Shown piece by piece: positions 50,167 to 60,684 of a stretch of 64,000 nucleotides of DNA; within the stretch, counting starts at the first letter, position 1, and each line of letters starts with the position of its first letter. The position numbers and the translations under genes were made by a program. Origin of the DNA: Pedobacter gandavensis (GTDB taxonomy: Bacteria; Bacteroidota; Bacteroidia; Sphingobacteriales; Sphingobacteriaceae); assembly GCF_014172405.1 (NCBI RefSeq), contig NZ_WNXC01000001.1, positions 62,001-126,000 on the forward strand. The letters run 5' to 3'. A model generated the notes under the pieces. That model did no database searches, was not told the origin of the DNA, and was given only the letters and a program-made list of their open reading frames with translations.

Positions 50167-53100
50167 TTAATAATTAGTAAGTTCCGATTGGAAATGCATG
50201 TCAATGGCATTATAACTTTCGCGAACAACGTATTTCTTCTGCGCCTGGGCATAAATATTTACTAACTGATGCTGATTGGTGAAGGTGTTTTTTTCAATAT
50301 GCTGCTTCTCAGAAAAGATTTTTTGTTCAATATGTTCCGAATTGACGGTGATGCTGTCCAGATCAATGTTCATTTGATCGCGTAAGATCGATTCCAAACT
50401 GCCTGGTGAATTCCTATTGATTTGCTGCAGATTATGGATTCCTTCAGTCTGGTGATCTGGATAAAGGATGATTAGGTAATCTTTCGCCCGGCTGATGGCT
50501 ACATTAATCAGGAATTTCTTATGAATAAAAGCGTTGTAGTTCGGATGAGAGATTTTGTGATTTGGTGGATTGACGATGAAAAATACCATATCACATTCAT
50601 CTCCTTGAAATCCGTGTACCGTGTCGATAATAACTGTCAGATGATTTCCAAAATCTAAAGATTCAATCATCTTATTAACCAGTGTTGCTTGAGATCGGTA
50701 CGGACATACAATGCCTACTGTCCAGGGTTCATTTTTGTTAATATGTTTTTCCAGGTACTTTACTATTTCGTAAGTTAAAATTGCCGAATAAAGTTGATAT
50801 GGGCTTTTAGCCAGTCTAGCAGGCTTATATACAGAATCTTCATCATTTACTGGGAAGCGTAGTAATGTTATAGGTTTAATACCCAAGTCTATGAACGCTT
50901 TTGGAAGTGGCCTGGAGCATGGTCGGCCATCTTTGAAATTTGCTCTGGCATGTTCGAGTTGATCATGGTAACTGAATTTCCCAAACAGTGACCCAATTTG
51001 CTCAACACTCCGGTATTGGACCTTTAAGTTTTCAACCTTATTGCCATAGATTGGAATCTTCGATTGTTCCTCCTCATTGAAACTTTCTAATCCAATCATT
51101 GTATAGATATTCTCCTCTTTATTGAAGCCTTCTACTATATCTTCCTCAGAAAGGTCTACAACTGGTGGAATTTGCAAGGGATCTCCGCTGATCCAATAAA
51201 TGGTTTTAGTATGTTCATGTCTAGAGTTGCATTGATGTAGTGCGTAGATGATATAAGACAAAGGGATCATTGAACATTCATCAAAAATTACATAATCCCA
51301 ATGTACCTCTGCGATTCTAGCCATCCCACCAACATTGTCAATGAGAAACTCTTCATAGGGGAGACGGTGGATCGTGGTGGCAAGGACACAACTGTTATAT
51401 AGGTCGTGCCTGAAGGTGTTGGAATCATACAATACTTTTGCATCATTTATGATTTTTGAAAAGCTTGATCCATATCGAACCAGCCAGCCAGAATCTGTGG
51501 TGCTCTGCAGGATTCTCTCTACAAGTACGTCTGCGGCTTTATTCGTAGGAGTGAGTATTAGTATTTTTTTACCTGGATTTTGATCCATAATCTTTATGAC
51601 CCGTTTGGCGATAGTAGTTGTTTTTCCTGTTCCCGGAGGCCCAAAAATGAAGTTTATATTGGGAGATAAGCCTTCCTTTAAGTTGTAATTCTCTTCCCAC
51701 TGATTGACAATTGCCATCCGCTTAAAAGCCGCTAAAAGTCTACCTAATAGATCTACTGACCTAGAGAAACGTAGGACTATTCTTTTTATTTTGGTAAAGT
51801 CAATATTTTCCATCTGACTGGTCCTAGTAACCATGGCTAGAACAACCTGGCCCTTTTTGGAAACATCCTGGATGTCAATTTCAGTTTCTTTACCGTTTTG
51901 GTAGATAACGGTAGCTGTAAAATTTGTACAGTATTCAATGGTTGGCGTTACTGTTCGGTTAGGATCTTTCAGGCGAATAAGTTTTTCGGATCCGGGTTCT
52001 CGGTCTGCTGCGAAGAACTGAATTTCTTTTTCTGGGGCAAATCTGTCTGCACTACTATCTTGAAGAGTTTGTAATTCTATAAAATCCCGGAACCATTTAT
52101 AACTATAAGTGTTTAGTAATAGGCTTGTCCTGAGTTCATTTCGGTGTGCGATGGCCTCTAGTTCATTCCTTCTTTCTGCGATCTGTATTAAGGTATTTTC
52201 ATCCAAATTCTGGTTATTCAAGATGTCCATAATCCTCATATTGTGCTGGGTGAATAATTCTTCCAATTTATCAATCACAATTACCGACAAACATTGATGG
52301 AGCCTTAGTTTCTCAATGTGGGATGCAAAACTGAATTTTCTAGGGCAATAAATTTTTGTATAGGCGATATGATATTCATCGGACAAAATAGTTTTGATCT
52401 GTTGCTCATTGATATATAAATCGTCGTAACGTCCGTTAAAATAAAACAGCTTGGTTTCAGGGTAGTGTTTTTGCCATTCCACATAGAAAGGATCAGACCA
52501 TTCCTGCGCGTTGATCAGCTCTTGTTCGTTTGTAATCCGTTCAATTTCGATTTCTTTCATCTCATCTTTAAACGTTGGGCATTCTCCCCAAAAAGTTGCA
52601 TCGTATACTTTAACCTCCGCTATATTTAGCAATTCCTGTAGGCTAATGGGGTAGCCCTGGAGTAGATTTTGGCTATGCCTGTCATAATAATAAATCTCGG
52701 AATTTACTGGCCAAAAACAATAAGATCCGTCAATTTTAGGATTGATGGGAACAGGTATCTCCTTTGGTATGTTTTGAATACAAAGTTTGATTATCGTTCT
52801 TAAAATGTGATAATTGGCCGCCTGTGGATGCAGAATGAAATTTTCATGCTGACTGACTAAAAGTTTAAGAGTATTGGCGAGCAGTTGAGGATGGATCAGT
52901 TCGATCTGTTCCAATTGATTTAAGTTTTCTGGTTCCTCAATTAATGCGGATCTTAATTTGTTGATAGCTGACCAACCAAAATTCACTCCCAAAGCTGCCA
53001 ATAGTTCACGTTTTTGCTTTTGTATTGCAACATCGCTTTCACGAACGTTCCATTTGTAAACATGATCTGGGAGTAGTTCGTCCGTTTTCCATGCAAATTT

Positions 53101-56100
53101 TGTAGCCACTTTTAAACTGGGATCAAATCCTAAAATATCTACCCATGAAGGACTTGCTTTTAGTGTACCAAAGAGGCGTCCTTGTTTGAGCAAGAATTCC
53201 AGCAGTGATATTTGCTGATCGGTAGATAGGTCAATAGATAATTTTGGGCCTAAAAGAATACTATTTTCAATTACCGGTTGAAGAAAAAGGCTAACATTTC
53301 GTGCTTTGAAAAATGCTTGATAAGACCCTAATTTTAAAAGCTCTCGCAGATTATGGTAACGCTGATCAATATATACTCCTGGTTCAAATAAGTCAAATGC
53401 CTCAAATGAGATTGCAAAAGAACCTTCAAGTACTATCGGTTCGGCCTGAGAATAGAGGCAGTAGTCACTTAAATCAAGTTCCGATTCTTCAAATTTTGAA
53501 TAAAGTAGAACAAAAGCTACTTGTTCAGCGTTTGCCAGATAGCCGGTAGTGTTGTGTACTTGGTTTAGTTTGGAAATTATATCCGATTTATCTGGGCTTT
53601 GACGAACCTCAAAGAGGTAATTCAACCGAGCCGTATCATACTGGTATCTTTGATGAAGTTCTTTAATGATTCTTTCCACATATTTTGAGTTGCCGGTTTC
53701 CTCACTTTCGAACATGTCGGATACTTTAACTACATATTCATTAGAGTCTCCAAAGTAGACAGAATCTCCTCCTAAGTTAATGGAATCGTTAAGATTAAAG
53801 GAGTTACCCCCTGAAGTCACCTCCACTAAATCTTTTAGAATTGTTCTCGGTCGGTCTTCCTGAGCATCAAAAGTGAGTGAGATTTTTACTGCATTCGCCA
53901 GTTTACTTATGCCTAGCATGGTATCAATATCTAGGTGAATTCTCCTAAATTTACTTAAGTAGTTAATTTTTACTTCATCATCTTCAGATTTGATAACTTC
54001 TGATAATGATGTGTTTAATTCACTTTCTTCCCCATCCCATGCTTCAATCAAATAATTGGCCAAGTCACTTTCACTCCAGGCGATTAGTGGCTTTAATTCA
54101 ATGATGTCTGGAGCAATTGACAATTCGGGATGAAAATTGCTAATGTGCAATTTTAGCTGTGCATTGTTTCCACACCATACTGTTTGCTGACTTTCCTTGT
54201 TTTGATTCAGCATAAAGATTTTGCCTGTCTGTAAAATTTGTACTCTTTCAAAAAGGTCAATGTTTGCTATATGGCAAGCCTTAGCCAGAAGCTGTACTTC
54301 TTCTAGCATGAGTTGGTGTCTTCCCGTTAGGGTTTGATTTGAATAGTCAGAGAGGTTAAGTGTAAATGGGGAAAGTTTCAAATAAGGAAGCGCTTCGTGT
54401 TCTGGAAGCTCATTGCCAAAAATTCGTTTCCATAATTTTGTAAGCTGGACATATTCGTCTTTTGGCATTTTTTTCCATTCGGACTGATAAAATATTTGTA
54501 CTGAAGCTGGAACAAAAGTATTTTCTAAAGGAATAAAGACATTTCCGGAAAGAGATTGACTTTGTTTAGTCTCTTCCTGGTAGCTGGTTATATCCTCAAA
54601 AAAAGAACGCATGTCATTACGGATCAGTTTTTTTTGGTCGGTAATTAGTTTGCCCCACAAGGGGATGACTACTCCAGTAAATGATTTATTGGTTGTATCT
54701 ACCATATAGCGATGGAGATAATCTTTATCTTCTGCAATGGAAATAACGAGTGGGGATTGCCAGGGTTTAAATGGGTTGATCAGTAGTTGTTCCAGTGCGA
54801 TGATGTCACCTTGGCGATTAGCAAATAGCCTCAATACACCCATCCGTTGGTTACGCTCTGCTTCGGTTTCCTTATCCTTAGCTTGTTCGAGCACTTTACA
54901 AATTGCGTGCTTTTCATCGGGACTAAATCTAGTCTTCTCAAATTTCAAACTTAAAAATTGATTAAGAACTCTATAGTCATTATAGTCTATGGATTGTCGT
55001 TTACGTATGAAATCTTGGATGTTTGAATATGCTGAAAGTGAGGTCTTAGTAGTAATGAAACCTGCTTTTTGTAGATATGGTAATATGCTTTCAATTTCTG
55101 TTAATAGCAATAAGTAAGTATTATCGCTATTGTCTGTTCTTAGGGTATTGATGCTTTTAAAGCAACCGTCTTGGAAATCAAATAAATCCAAGTCATGAAA
55201 ATTTTCTTTAAAAATATCCGTCTGTACACTTGAACCCGTGATCCTGGGAATAAATTCATTAATCTCCAACATCAGGGTTTGACGGATAGCTGGATCAACT
55301 AGCAGGATTTGGTTTATTTTTGCGGAAGCACCAGCAGTAAACAATAGGTCAAGGACGTTAAATGCTTCAATATGAAGTATTTCTTTTACCTGATCACTGA
55401 GTACTTCATCATCGCCCCAATAAAACCAATCTAGATCCATACCAAATAGTGTGGTGTCAAGATTCAACTGTGTTTTCTTTATGCGGACGTTATCTAAGTT
55501 GGTAGCCATCTTGTAGCCACCGTTAGTAGTGTCGAGCACCGGAACATTGCTTTTTAGATAACGGTGCAGTTGTTTCACTAATGGAGTATTGATCCATTTG
55601 CGGTCATGGTCTTCGCTTTCTGCAGAAAGAATCAAAACTGGGTAAAGAGTTAAGAATTTTTTACGCTCATCTGAGGCTGATGATTGCGACCAAATTGTCA
55701 TTTTCTCTATAATACGTTTTGCAAAGACTTCCAACAAGCGCTCATTGAGCGGATCGGCATGCAAAGAGGTTCTAGCTGACTTTTTATAAAACGCATTAGA
55801 GTGAAGTATAAACTTGAGCTTGTGTTTTTCTTCACTAAGAGGAAAGAAAAGGTAGAAGTTGGGTACATTGTCAATTAGCTCGATAGCATTTTGGTAGTCT
55901 GTATAACCCATCAGCAGTTGTATGTCGGAATCCTTATCTGCTGTGGCTTTTTGGTCATCAGTTAGATCTCCTTCTTTGCCGAATCTAATAAAATTGTATT
56001 CTGCAGAAAGCTTAGAAATACGCAGGTCTTCAAAGCTTAAAGGAGCGTTCTCAATATCAATTCCATTCAAATGGACCTGGTTTAGTCCCTTGGTATTTGA

Positions 56101-57024
56101 GGCTGAAGAATGGTTGAGGATAGATAAGGAAAATCTAATGCCTTCACGCAAATTTTCATCCTCCAGACGAATGCTTTTATCTTCTCCAAGCTTCAGGAAA
56201 AATAAAGAACCCGTCTGATAGCTTTCTATTGGAATCTGGCTTTTATGTTTGTTTAACCAGAACCGCAATTTGTCAACGTCCTTTTTCGTCAGTGCGTTTT
56301 CGGTTTCCTTATAATGTGCGTCACGAATACGCTCATCAGGGTGTGTAGGGAAGTTGGTAATCAGAATTTTGAACAGCCATGGATCTTCGCCTTCTATCAG
56401 ATAATCGGGATCAGTACCTGGCTTTGGAATGATCTTGTAGATCTGCTCTGTTGGAACGGTAGCCGTTTCAGATTCCATTAGTGTTTTAATGTCTGAGTTT
56501 TGCCAACTGAATAAGATAGGCCCGTAATTCTTATTCAGTAACTCATCTATACCATTGTCTTTGCCGACCAATCTGTGGGCGAGTTTAAATCCAATTCCAA
56601 ACTTTCCAATCGTATGGTCTTCTGCTTTTTTTGTGGATACGCCCACGTTAAGAATCGACCGGATTGATGGAAAATCAAAGGTCTTACCATTGTTAAGTAC
56701 AAGTAGATAGTGTTCGCCGTCATCATCTAGTCCCCAAATCATGGTGAAGTGGCTGCTATTAGCATCCACAGCATTTTGCATAAACTCATAAACAGCTTGG
56801 GCATCTTGGGCCATTTCCAAAAAGCCTTCCAAAAAGCCTTTGATGCCACCGACAACTTCTTTGACTTTATCGCCGTGATACAAGTCAAAAAATCCAAACA
56901 TAGACTCTCCATCATCGCTATGTATTTCAGCACCAACGAAGTGTTCATCACGGTTGGTGTCCTTAGTTTTTCTTATTTTATCTTTATAGAATGTCCTGAA
57001 TTGACGTATATCTTTTATTCTCAT
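50167..57024 (-). CDS. Giant GHKL-ATPase / SF1 helicase fusion
   Basis: 2,285 aa. The N-terminus is a Hsp90/sacsin-type GHKL ATPase: N-box FMQNAVDANSSHF (81-93), NNGKTF (111-116, where the usual DxG Asp is Asn), and GKFGIGFK (140-147). About 1,600 residues of unassigned middle follow. The C-terminus is an Upf1/Dna2-like SF1 helicase: GPPGTGKTTT near 1791, DECSMIP near 1915, GDPLQIPPV near 1948, TVHGFQGDE near 2133 and NVAISRAKDYLII near 2175. MORC/MutL-like GHKL ATPases in restriction-like systems are known; this particular fusion is not one I can name. It starts 6 bp after the RecD-like stop. Confidence 0.88.
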   Translation of the reverse strand: MRIKDIRQFRTFYKDKIRKTKDTNRDEHFVGAEIHSDDGESMFGFFDLYHGDKVKEVVGGIKGFLEGFLEMAQDAQAVYEFMQNAVDANSSHFTMIWGLDDDGEHYLLVLNNGKTFDFPSIRSILNVGVSTKKAEDHTIGKFGIGFKLAHRLVGKDNGIDELLNKNYGPILFSWQNSDIKTLMESETATVPTEQIYKIIPKPGTDPDYLIEGEDPWLFKILITNFPTHPDERIRDAHYKETENALTKKDVDKLRFWLNKHKSQIPIESYQTGSLFFLKLGEDKSIRLEDENLREGIRFSLSILNHSSASNTKGLNQVHLNGIDIENAPLSFEDLRISKLSAEYNFIRFGKEGDLTDDQKATADKDSDIQLLMGYTDYQNAIELIDNVPNFYLFFPLSEEKHKLKFILHSNAFYKKSARTSLHADPLNERLLEVFAKRIIEKMTIWSQSSASDERKKFLTLYPVLILSAESEDHDRKWINTPLVKQLHRYLKSNVPVLDTTNGGYKMATNLDNVRIKKTQLNLDTTLFGMDLDWFYWGDDEVLSDQVKEILHIEAFNVLDLLFTAGASAKINQILLVDPAIRQTLMLEINEFIPRITGSSVQTDIFKENFHDLDLFDFQDGCFKSINTLRTDNSDNTYLLLLTEIESILPYLQKAGFITTKTSLSAYSNIQDFIRKRQSIDYNDYRVLNQFLSLKFEKTRFSPDEKHAICKVLEQAKDKETEAERNQRMGVLRLFANRQGDIIALEQLLINPFKPWQSPLVISIAEDKDYLHRYMVDTTNKSFTGVVIPLWGKLITDQKKLIRNDMRSFFEDITSYQEETKQSQSLSGNVFIPLENTFVPASVQIFYQSEWKKMPKDEYVQLTKLWKRIFGNELPEHEALPYLKLSPFTLNLSDYSNQTLTGRHQLMLEEVQLLAKACHIANIDLFERVQILQTGKIFMLNQNKESQQTVWCGNNAQLKLHISNFHPELSIAPDIIELKPLIAWSESDLANYLIEAWDGEESELNTSLSEVIKSEDDEVKINYLSKFRRIHLDIDTMLGISKLANAVKISLTFDAQEDRPRTILKDLVEVTSGGNSFNLNDSINLGGDSVYFGDSNEYVVKVSDMFESEETGNSKYVERIIKELHQRYQYDTARLNYLFEVRQSPDKSDIISKLNQVHNTTGYLANAEQVAFVLLYSKFEESELDLSDYCLYSQAEPIVLEGSFAISFEAFDLFEPGVYIDQRYHNLRELLKLGSYQAFFKARNVSLFLQPVIENSILLGPKLSIDLSTDQQISLLEFLLKQGRLFGTLKASPSWVDILGFDPSLKVATKFAWKTDELLPDHVYKWNVRESDVAIQKQKRELLAALGVNFGWSAINKLRSALIEEPENLNQLEQIELIHPQLLANTLKLLVSQHENFILHPQAANYHILRTIIKLCIQNIPKEIPVPINPKIDGSYCFWPVNSEIYYYDRHSQNLLQGYPISLQELLNIAEVKVYDATFWGECPTFKDEMKEIEIERITNEQELINAQEWSDPFYVEWQKHYPETKLFYFNGRYDDLYINEQQIKTILSDEYHIAYTKIYCPRKFSFASHIEKLRLHQCLSVIVIDKLEELFTQHNMRIMDILNNQNLDENTLIQIAERRNELEAIAHRNELRTSLLLNTYSYKWFRDFIELQTLQDSSADRFAPEKEIQFFAADREPGSEKLIRLKDPNRTVTPTIEYCTNFTATVIYQNGKETEIDIQDVSKKGQVVLAMVTRTSQMENIDFTKIKRIVLRFSRSVDLLGRLLAAFKRMAIVNQWEENYNLKEGLSPNINFIFGPPGTGKTTTIAKRVIKIMDQNPGKKILILTPTNKAADVLVERILQSTTDSGWLVRYGSSFSKIINDAKVLYDSNTFRHDLYNSCVLATTIHRLPYEEFLIDNVGGMARIAEVHWDYVIFDECSMIPLSYIIYALHQCNSRHEHTKTIYWISGDPLQIPPVVDLSEEDIVEGFNKEENIYTMIGLESFNEEEQSKIPIYGNKVENLKVQYRSVEQIGSLFGKFSYHDQLEHARANFKDGRPCSRPLPKAFIDLGIKPITLLRFPVNDEDSVYKPARLAKSPYQLYSAILTYEIVKYLEKHINKNEPWTVGIVCPYRSQATLVNKMIESLDFGNHLTVIIDTVHGFQGDECDMVFFIVNPPNHKISHPNYNAFIHKKFLINVAISRAKDYLIILYPDHQTEGIHNLQQINRNSPGSLESILRDQMNIDLDSITVNSEHIEQKIFSEKQHIEKNTFTNQHQLVNIYAQAQKKYVVRESYNAIDMHFQSELTNY

Positions 57025-57030
57025 TTTTGC

Positions 57031-60000
57031 TTATAATAATTCCTCGATCTGATCTATGACGTGTTCTATGGCTTTGGAGTCAATTCCGCCTAATTCGCTT
57101 TCCGTGGTAATGAATAGGTTTTCACCTTCAATGAATCCATTGTCCAGGTAGAACTGTTTTTTCTTTTCCCAGTCAGCTCGGTAACCTGGTACCGAAAGCA
57201 TACCCAAGTGCTCCAGAATAATTAAATCTCCTGCTGCGTCTGTAAAACTGAAGTCTGGGATTTTTTTCTCCCCATTCTTGCCAGTGTATTGTCTTTCATA
57301 TTGAAAGGGTAATGAGCGGTATTCCAGTTCATTGGCAATGATGACTTCTGATTTGCTTCGAACTAGCAGGTTTTCTTGTTTGGTTTTATGGATCAAACCT
57401 TCTACATATGGCACATGTGCATGCGCGTTCCTGACAGCATATGAGAAAATATTGGTGTTCCGTTTCGCGGTTTCAGAATATTGAGGTTTAGAAAGGTTGA
57501 TGATCCAGTGTGGGTTGTCTCCTTCGATGAATAATACCAGTTTGGTTTTGGCTCGCGTTAATGCTGTATAGATGAGTTCTCTGGATATAATGCGGCCTGT
57601 TTTAGGGATAACAAGGAAAACATAGTCAAAGTCACTGCCCTGGCTTTTATGAATGGTAATGGCGTAAGCCAGTTCGATATTGGCTTCTTCTCCTTCAGTA
57701 TTTCGTTGGGATTTATAGCCAAAAGTGATCCCACTTTGTATTCCTGAGAATGAGACATTAGCATAACCTTTTGCAATATTGGCAATCAAACCGAGTTGTC
57801 CATTGGAGATTGGGAGCTCTTGATTTCCGGGGTAAGCTTCTTTTTTCTCATTCCGGGTTTGAATCACTTTGTCATATTCCATCATCCTGTATTCGCCAAT
57901 GGTCACACTATCTTTTTTGTGTGCGTTGAACTGGGCTTGTACCATTCTGTTCAAATTGAAGGTTCCCCAATATGGATCTTTAACTGGCGTCAGGATTTGA
58001 AAAGCTTCAATCTTGGAGGTATTAATACCCCGATCTGAAATTCCAATAAATTGATTGAAATTTTGGACTTCGGGTCCGCCTTCTTTTGAGATCAATCTTT
58101 GGGTGGCTGCGATCAGTTTTTCTTTCAATTCGGCACTACTACTCCAGCACTGGGTTTCCAGATCGTTCATCAATTTATTGTTTCCCAATTTTGAGAATAT
58201 TGCGTCAGCACCTTTAGAAGGTTTAATACCAGAAAACCATGAAGCCAGAATCAGGGAGTCTGAGTTAGCCCCTTGGACAGTGCGTACCACTGCAGTAAGT
58301 CTTGCTAGTGCTGTTTGCGCACCGATGTCTCTGTTTCCGGGTTCTAACAATTTCAAATAGTTGCACAAATCGGCAAAAGGGCGACCTGCGCCAATAGGTG
58401 GCAACTGGTAAGGGTCGCCTACTAGGATGATTCGTTTCACATGTGCAAGGTCTAGTGCTTTCAGTAGTGCATATAAATCGTCTTCTGTCAGCATAGAACA
58501 TTCATCAATGATTACATTCTGCTCAGCCTGATAGGCCGTTGGCCCAGTAAATTTTGGTTTGAGCAGTCCCCAGTCAAAACGTTTTTGTTTGGTTAGGAAC
58601 TGGGCAATTGTTGAGGCTTGGGTACCAGCCATATTGCCAAGTTTAACGCTGGCTTTACCTGTTGGTGCTAAAAGAAGAATCCCTTCTCGTCTGAGCTGCG
58701 AACTGCCGAATAAGGCTCCCATCACTGTGGTTTTACCTGTTCCTGCTGGCCCAAGCAATACAGATAATTTACTCCCGGTAACATGATGAAGGGCTTTAAC
58801 TTGATCTTTTAGTGCCTCAACATGACGTTCATTATATTCGTCTATTTTCTTCCCATGATGAGCGAGGGTATTGCGGAGTAATAGGTCCCAGTCTTCAGTA
58901 AGCGGATCCAGTTTGCGCTTTGCCCTGGCAATGAAGGTCTTTCGAAAATAGTTCTCAATTTCTGCGTACTTTTTTAGTTGTAAGGTCTGTTTGTCTTCTG
59001 TCTGGAGCCAATCAAGTTTGTCTTTAATGAATTCCAGATTGGAATTGATATAGTTTTCTGGCACAATTGTGCTACGCTGCAGATTAAGGGAGGCTAATCG
59101 TTCATTTATTTCATTGACCGAAAGAAGGGTGTCTCCATTAATTGATGCGTCTTTTAAAATGACGCAGATCAAGGCACGGAGTCGCCTTGGATCAAGAGCT
59201 GAACTAGTCACTTGTGGGGCAATTGGTGCGTACGATCCTTGTATTACAATATCCTCAAAAACACCATTGTCAATGGTTTCGATAGCAATTGGGTAATGAT
59301 CCTGATCGCCTGGATCTTCTTCGGCAATCAAATAAGGATTTAATAGAATTGATTTATTGCTGATAGTATTGTCAATCTTAGATCGATTTATCGAGTTGAA
59401 CCAATTTGAAATCTGTTTTTCGCTGAACTCGAAACGGGAAAGAAGTTGCAACAATTCGATTCGCTCTTTACTTTCGTTCAGCCAAATGTCCCTCATGTAT
59501 GGTAAGTCTTTTCCATAACTTTTCGTACTCAAATTGATCCTGCCGTAAATAGCATCCTCCCAACCGTTCCAACAGTTATCTTTTGCGCCCATTCCATAAT
59601 CATTTCTCAGGTCTTCTTCAAGAAGGTTCGCATGCTGGAATCCGAAGGCAAGTAATGCATTTGCAAACGAAGGGAAGGGGCCCATGTTTTCCTTCACTTT
59701 CCCTATCTGACGGTCGATCCAAATCAGATGTTCCCTCCAGAACCCTTTGGCTATCCCATGTTCAATGATTCTTTCAATGATTATACGAAGTTTAGTAAGT
59801 ACTGAAAGCAGAGTACTGTCATTGACCCATTCGGCGCCGTAAGCAAACTCTTCAATCATTTCTTGCCTACTGCCTATATCCTGAAGGGTCAGCTTGATTT
59901 CGTCAATTAATTCGTATTTCGTTTTTTTTGCATCCTTGGTTTTTAGTATAAAATCATCTGGTAGGTTTAAATAGACCTGATAAGGAAGAAGTATGCCTTC

Positions 60001-60684
60001 ACTTGTCGGTTGGTCCGGCCGAATGCCATGACTGATCAAGCGGTCCCACATTGGATAGGTATCACTAACCTTGCTATCGTAACGCAGTACAGCTGATTTC
60101 TTAATAATATTTCCAACGCCTCCAATCAGTCGATTACTGTTTTCATCTATTGGGTTGGCACCCTTTACGTAATAAATGGCCAGTGAATCCTGTACTTTGA
60201 TGGGCTCAAAAAATCTATCCAGCAGCTTGTTTTGTAGTACTGGTCCGTATACCCAGGATGAAGGAAATGGTGCCTGGTCATCCCTAGGTAAGTCCGGATA
60301 CCAGGATTTAAGCGACTGCTGATTTCCTTTCAACATCCACCAAAATGGAACTGCAAAACTGCTGAATGCAGGAACTTGAATCGTTGTTGGTTTTAAATTG
60401 GAATGGGGTATGTCTTTTCCTGGTCTGTTGTAGGGATGATTAAACGTGCGTGAATAGGTGCCAGTATTCATAAATGCTCCACCTTCGGCTTGGCATGGAG
60501 GTAAAAATCCATCTGGTAGCGAAGACCATTCTATTCCCGCATTGTTCTCCTCAAGCTCATCGTTTTTTTCTTTTAAAATTCGTGGCAGATGTATGCAAAA
60601 TGTATTTTGTGTAGGATGACGGCAAATTTTTCCATTCCAAGCACTGTCATGCCATGCAACGCGGATCGATAAATGCTTGTTCAT
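57031..60684 (-). CDS. RecD-like SF1 helicase with C-terminal PD-(D/E)xK nuclease
   Basis: 1,217 aa. Unassigned N-terminal 600 residues starting ISIRVAWHDSAWNGKIC-like and rich in aromatic residues. Then a RecD2/TraI-type SF1 helicase: GPAGTGKTTVM near 646, IIDECSMLTEDDLY near 728, VGDPYQLPPIGAG near 755, AITIHKSQGSDFDYVFLV near 1013 and YTALTRAKTKLVLFI near 1037. The C-terminus holds a Vsr/PD-(D/E)xK-type region: VRSKSEVIIANELEYRS near 1111, PDFSFTDAAGDLIILEHLGM near 1150. First gene of the operon. Confidence 0.9.
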   Translation of the reverse strand: MNKHLSIRVAWHDSAWNGKICRHPTQNTFCIHLPRILKEKNDELEENNAGIEWSSLPDGFLPPCQAEGGAFMNTGTYSRTFNHPYNRPGKDIPHSNLKPTTIQVPAFSSFAVPFWWMLKGNQQSLKSWYPDLPRDDQAPFPSSWVYGPVLQNKLLDRFFEPIKVQDSLAIYYVKGANPIDENSNRLIGGVGNIIKKSAVLRYDSKVSDTYPMWDRLISHGIRPDQPTSEGILLPYQVYLNLPDDFILKTKDAKKTKYELIDEIKLTLQDIGSRQEMIEEFAYGAEWVNDSTLLSVLTKLRIIIERIIEHGIAKGFWREHLIWIDRQIGKVKENMGPFPSFANALLAFGFQHANLLEEDLRNDYGMGAKDNCWNGWEDAIYGRINLSTKSYGKDLPYMRDIWLNESKERIELLQLLSRFEFSEKQISNWFNSINRSKIDNTISNKSILLNPYLIAEEDPGDQDHYPIAIETIDNGVFEDIVIQGSYAPIAPQVTSSALDPRRLRALICVILKDASINGDTLLSVNEINERLASLNLQRSTIVPENYINSNLEFIKDKLDWLQTEDKQTLQLKKYAEIENYFRKTFIARAKRKLDPLTEDWDLLLRNTLAHHGKKIDEYNERHVEALKDQVKALHHVTGSKLSVLLGPAGTGKTTVMGALFGSSQLRREGILLLAPTGKASVKLGNMAGTQASTIAQFLTKQKRFDWGLLKPKFTGPTAYQAEQNVIIDECSMLTEDDLYALLKALDLAHVKRIILVGDPYQLPPIGAGRPFADLCNYLKLLEPGNRDIGAQTALARLTAVVRTVQGANSDSLILASWFSGIKPSKGADAIFSKLGNNKLMNDLETQCWSSSAELKEKLIAATQRLISKEGGPEVQNFNQFIGISDRGINTSKIEAFQILTPVKDPYWGTFNLNRMVQAQFNAHKKDSVTIGEYRMMEYDKVIQTRNEKKEAYPGNQELPISNGQLGLIANIAKGYANVSFSGIQSGITFGYKSQRNTEGEEANIELAYAITIHKSQGSDFDYVFLVIPKTGRIISRELIYTALTRAKTKLVLFIEGDNPHWIINLSKPQYSETAKRNTNIFSYAVRNAHAHVPYVEGLIHKTKQENLLVRSKSEVIIANELEYRSLPFQYERQYTGKNGEKKIPDFSFTDAAGDLIILEHLGMLSVPGYRADWEKKKQFYLDNGFIEGENLFITTESELGGIDSKAIEHVIDQIEELL

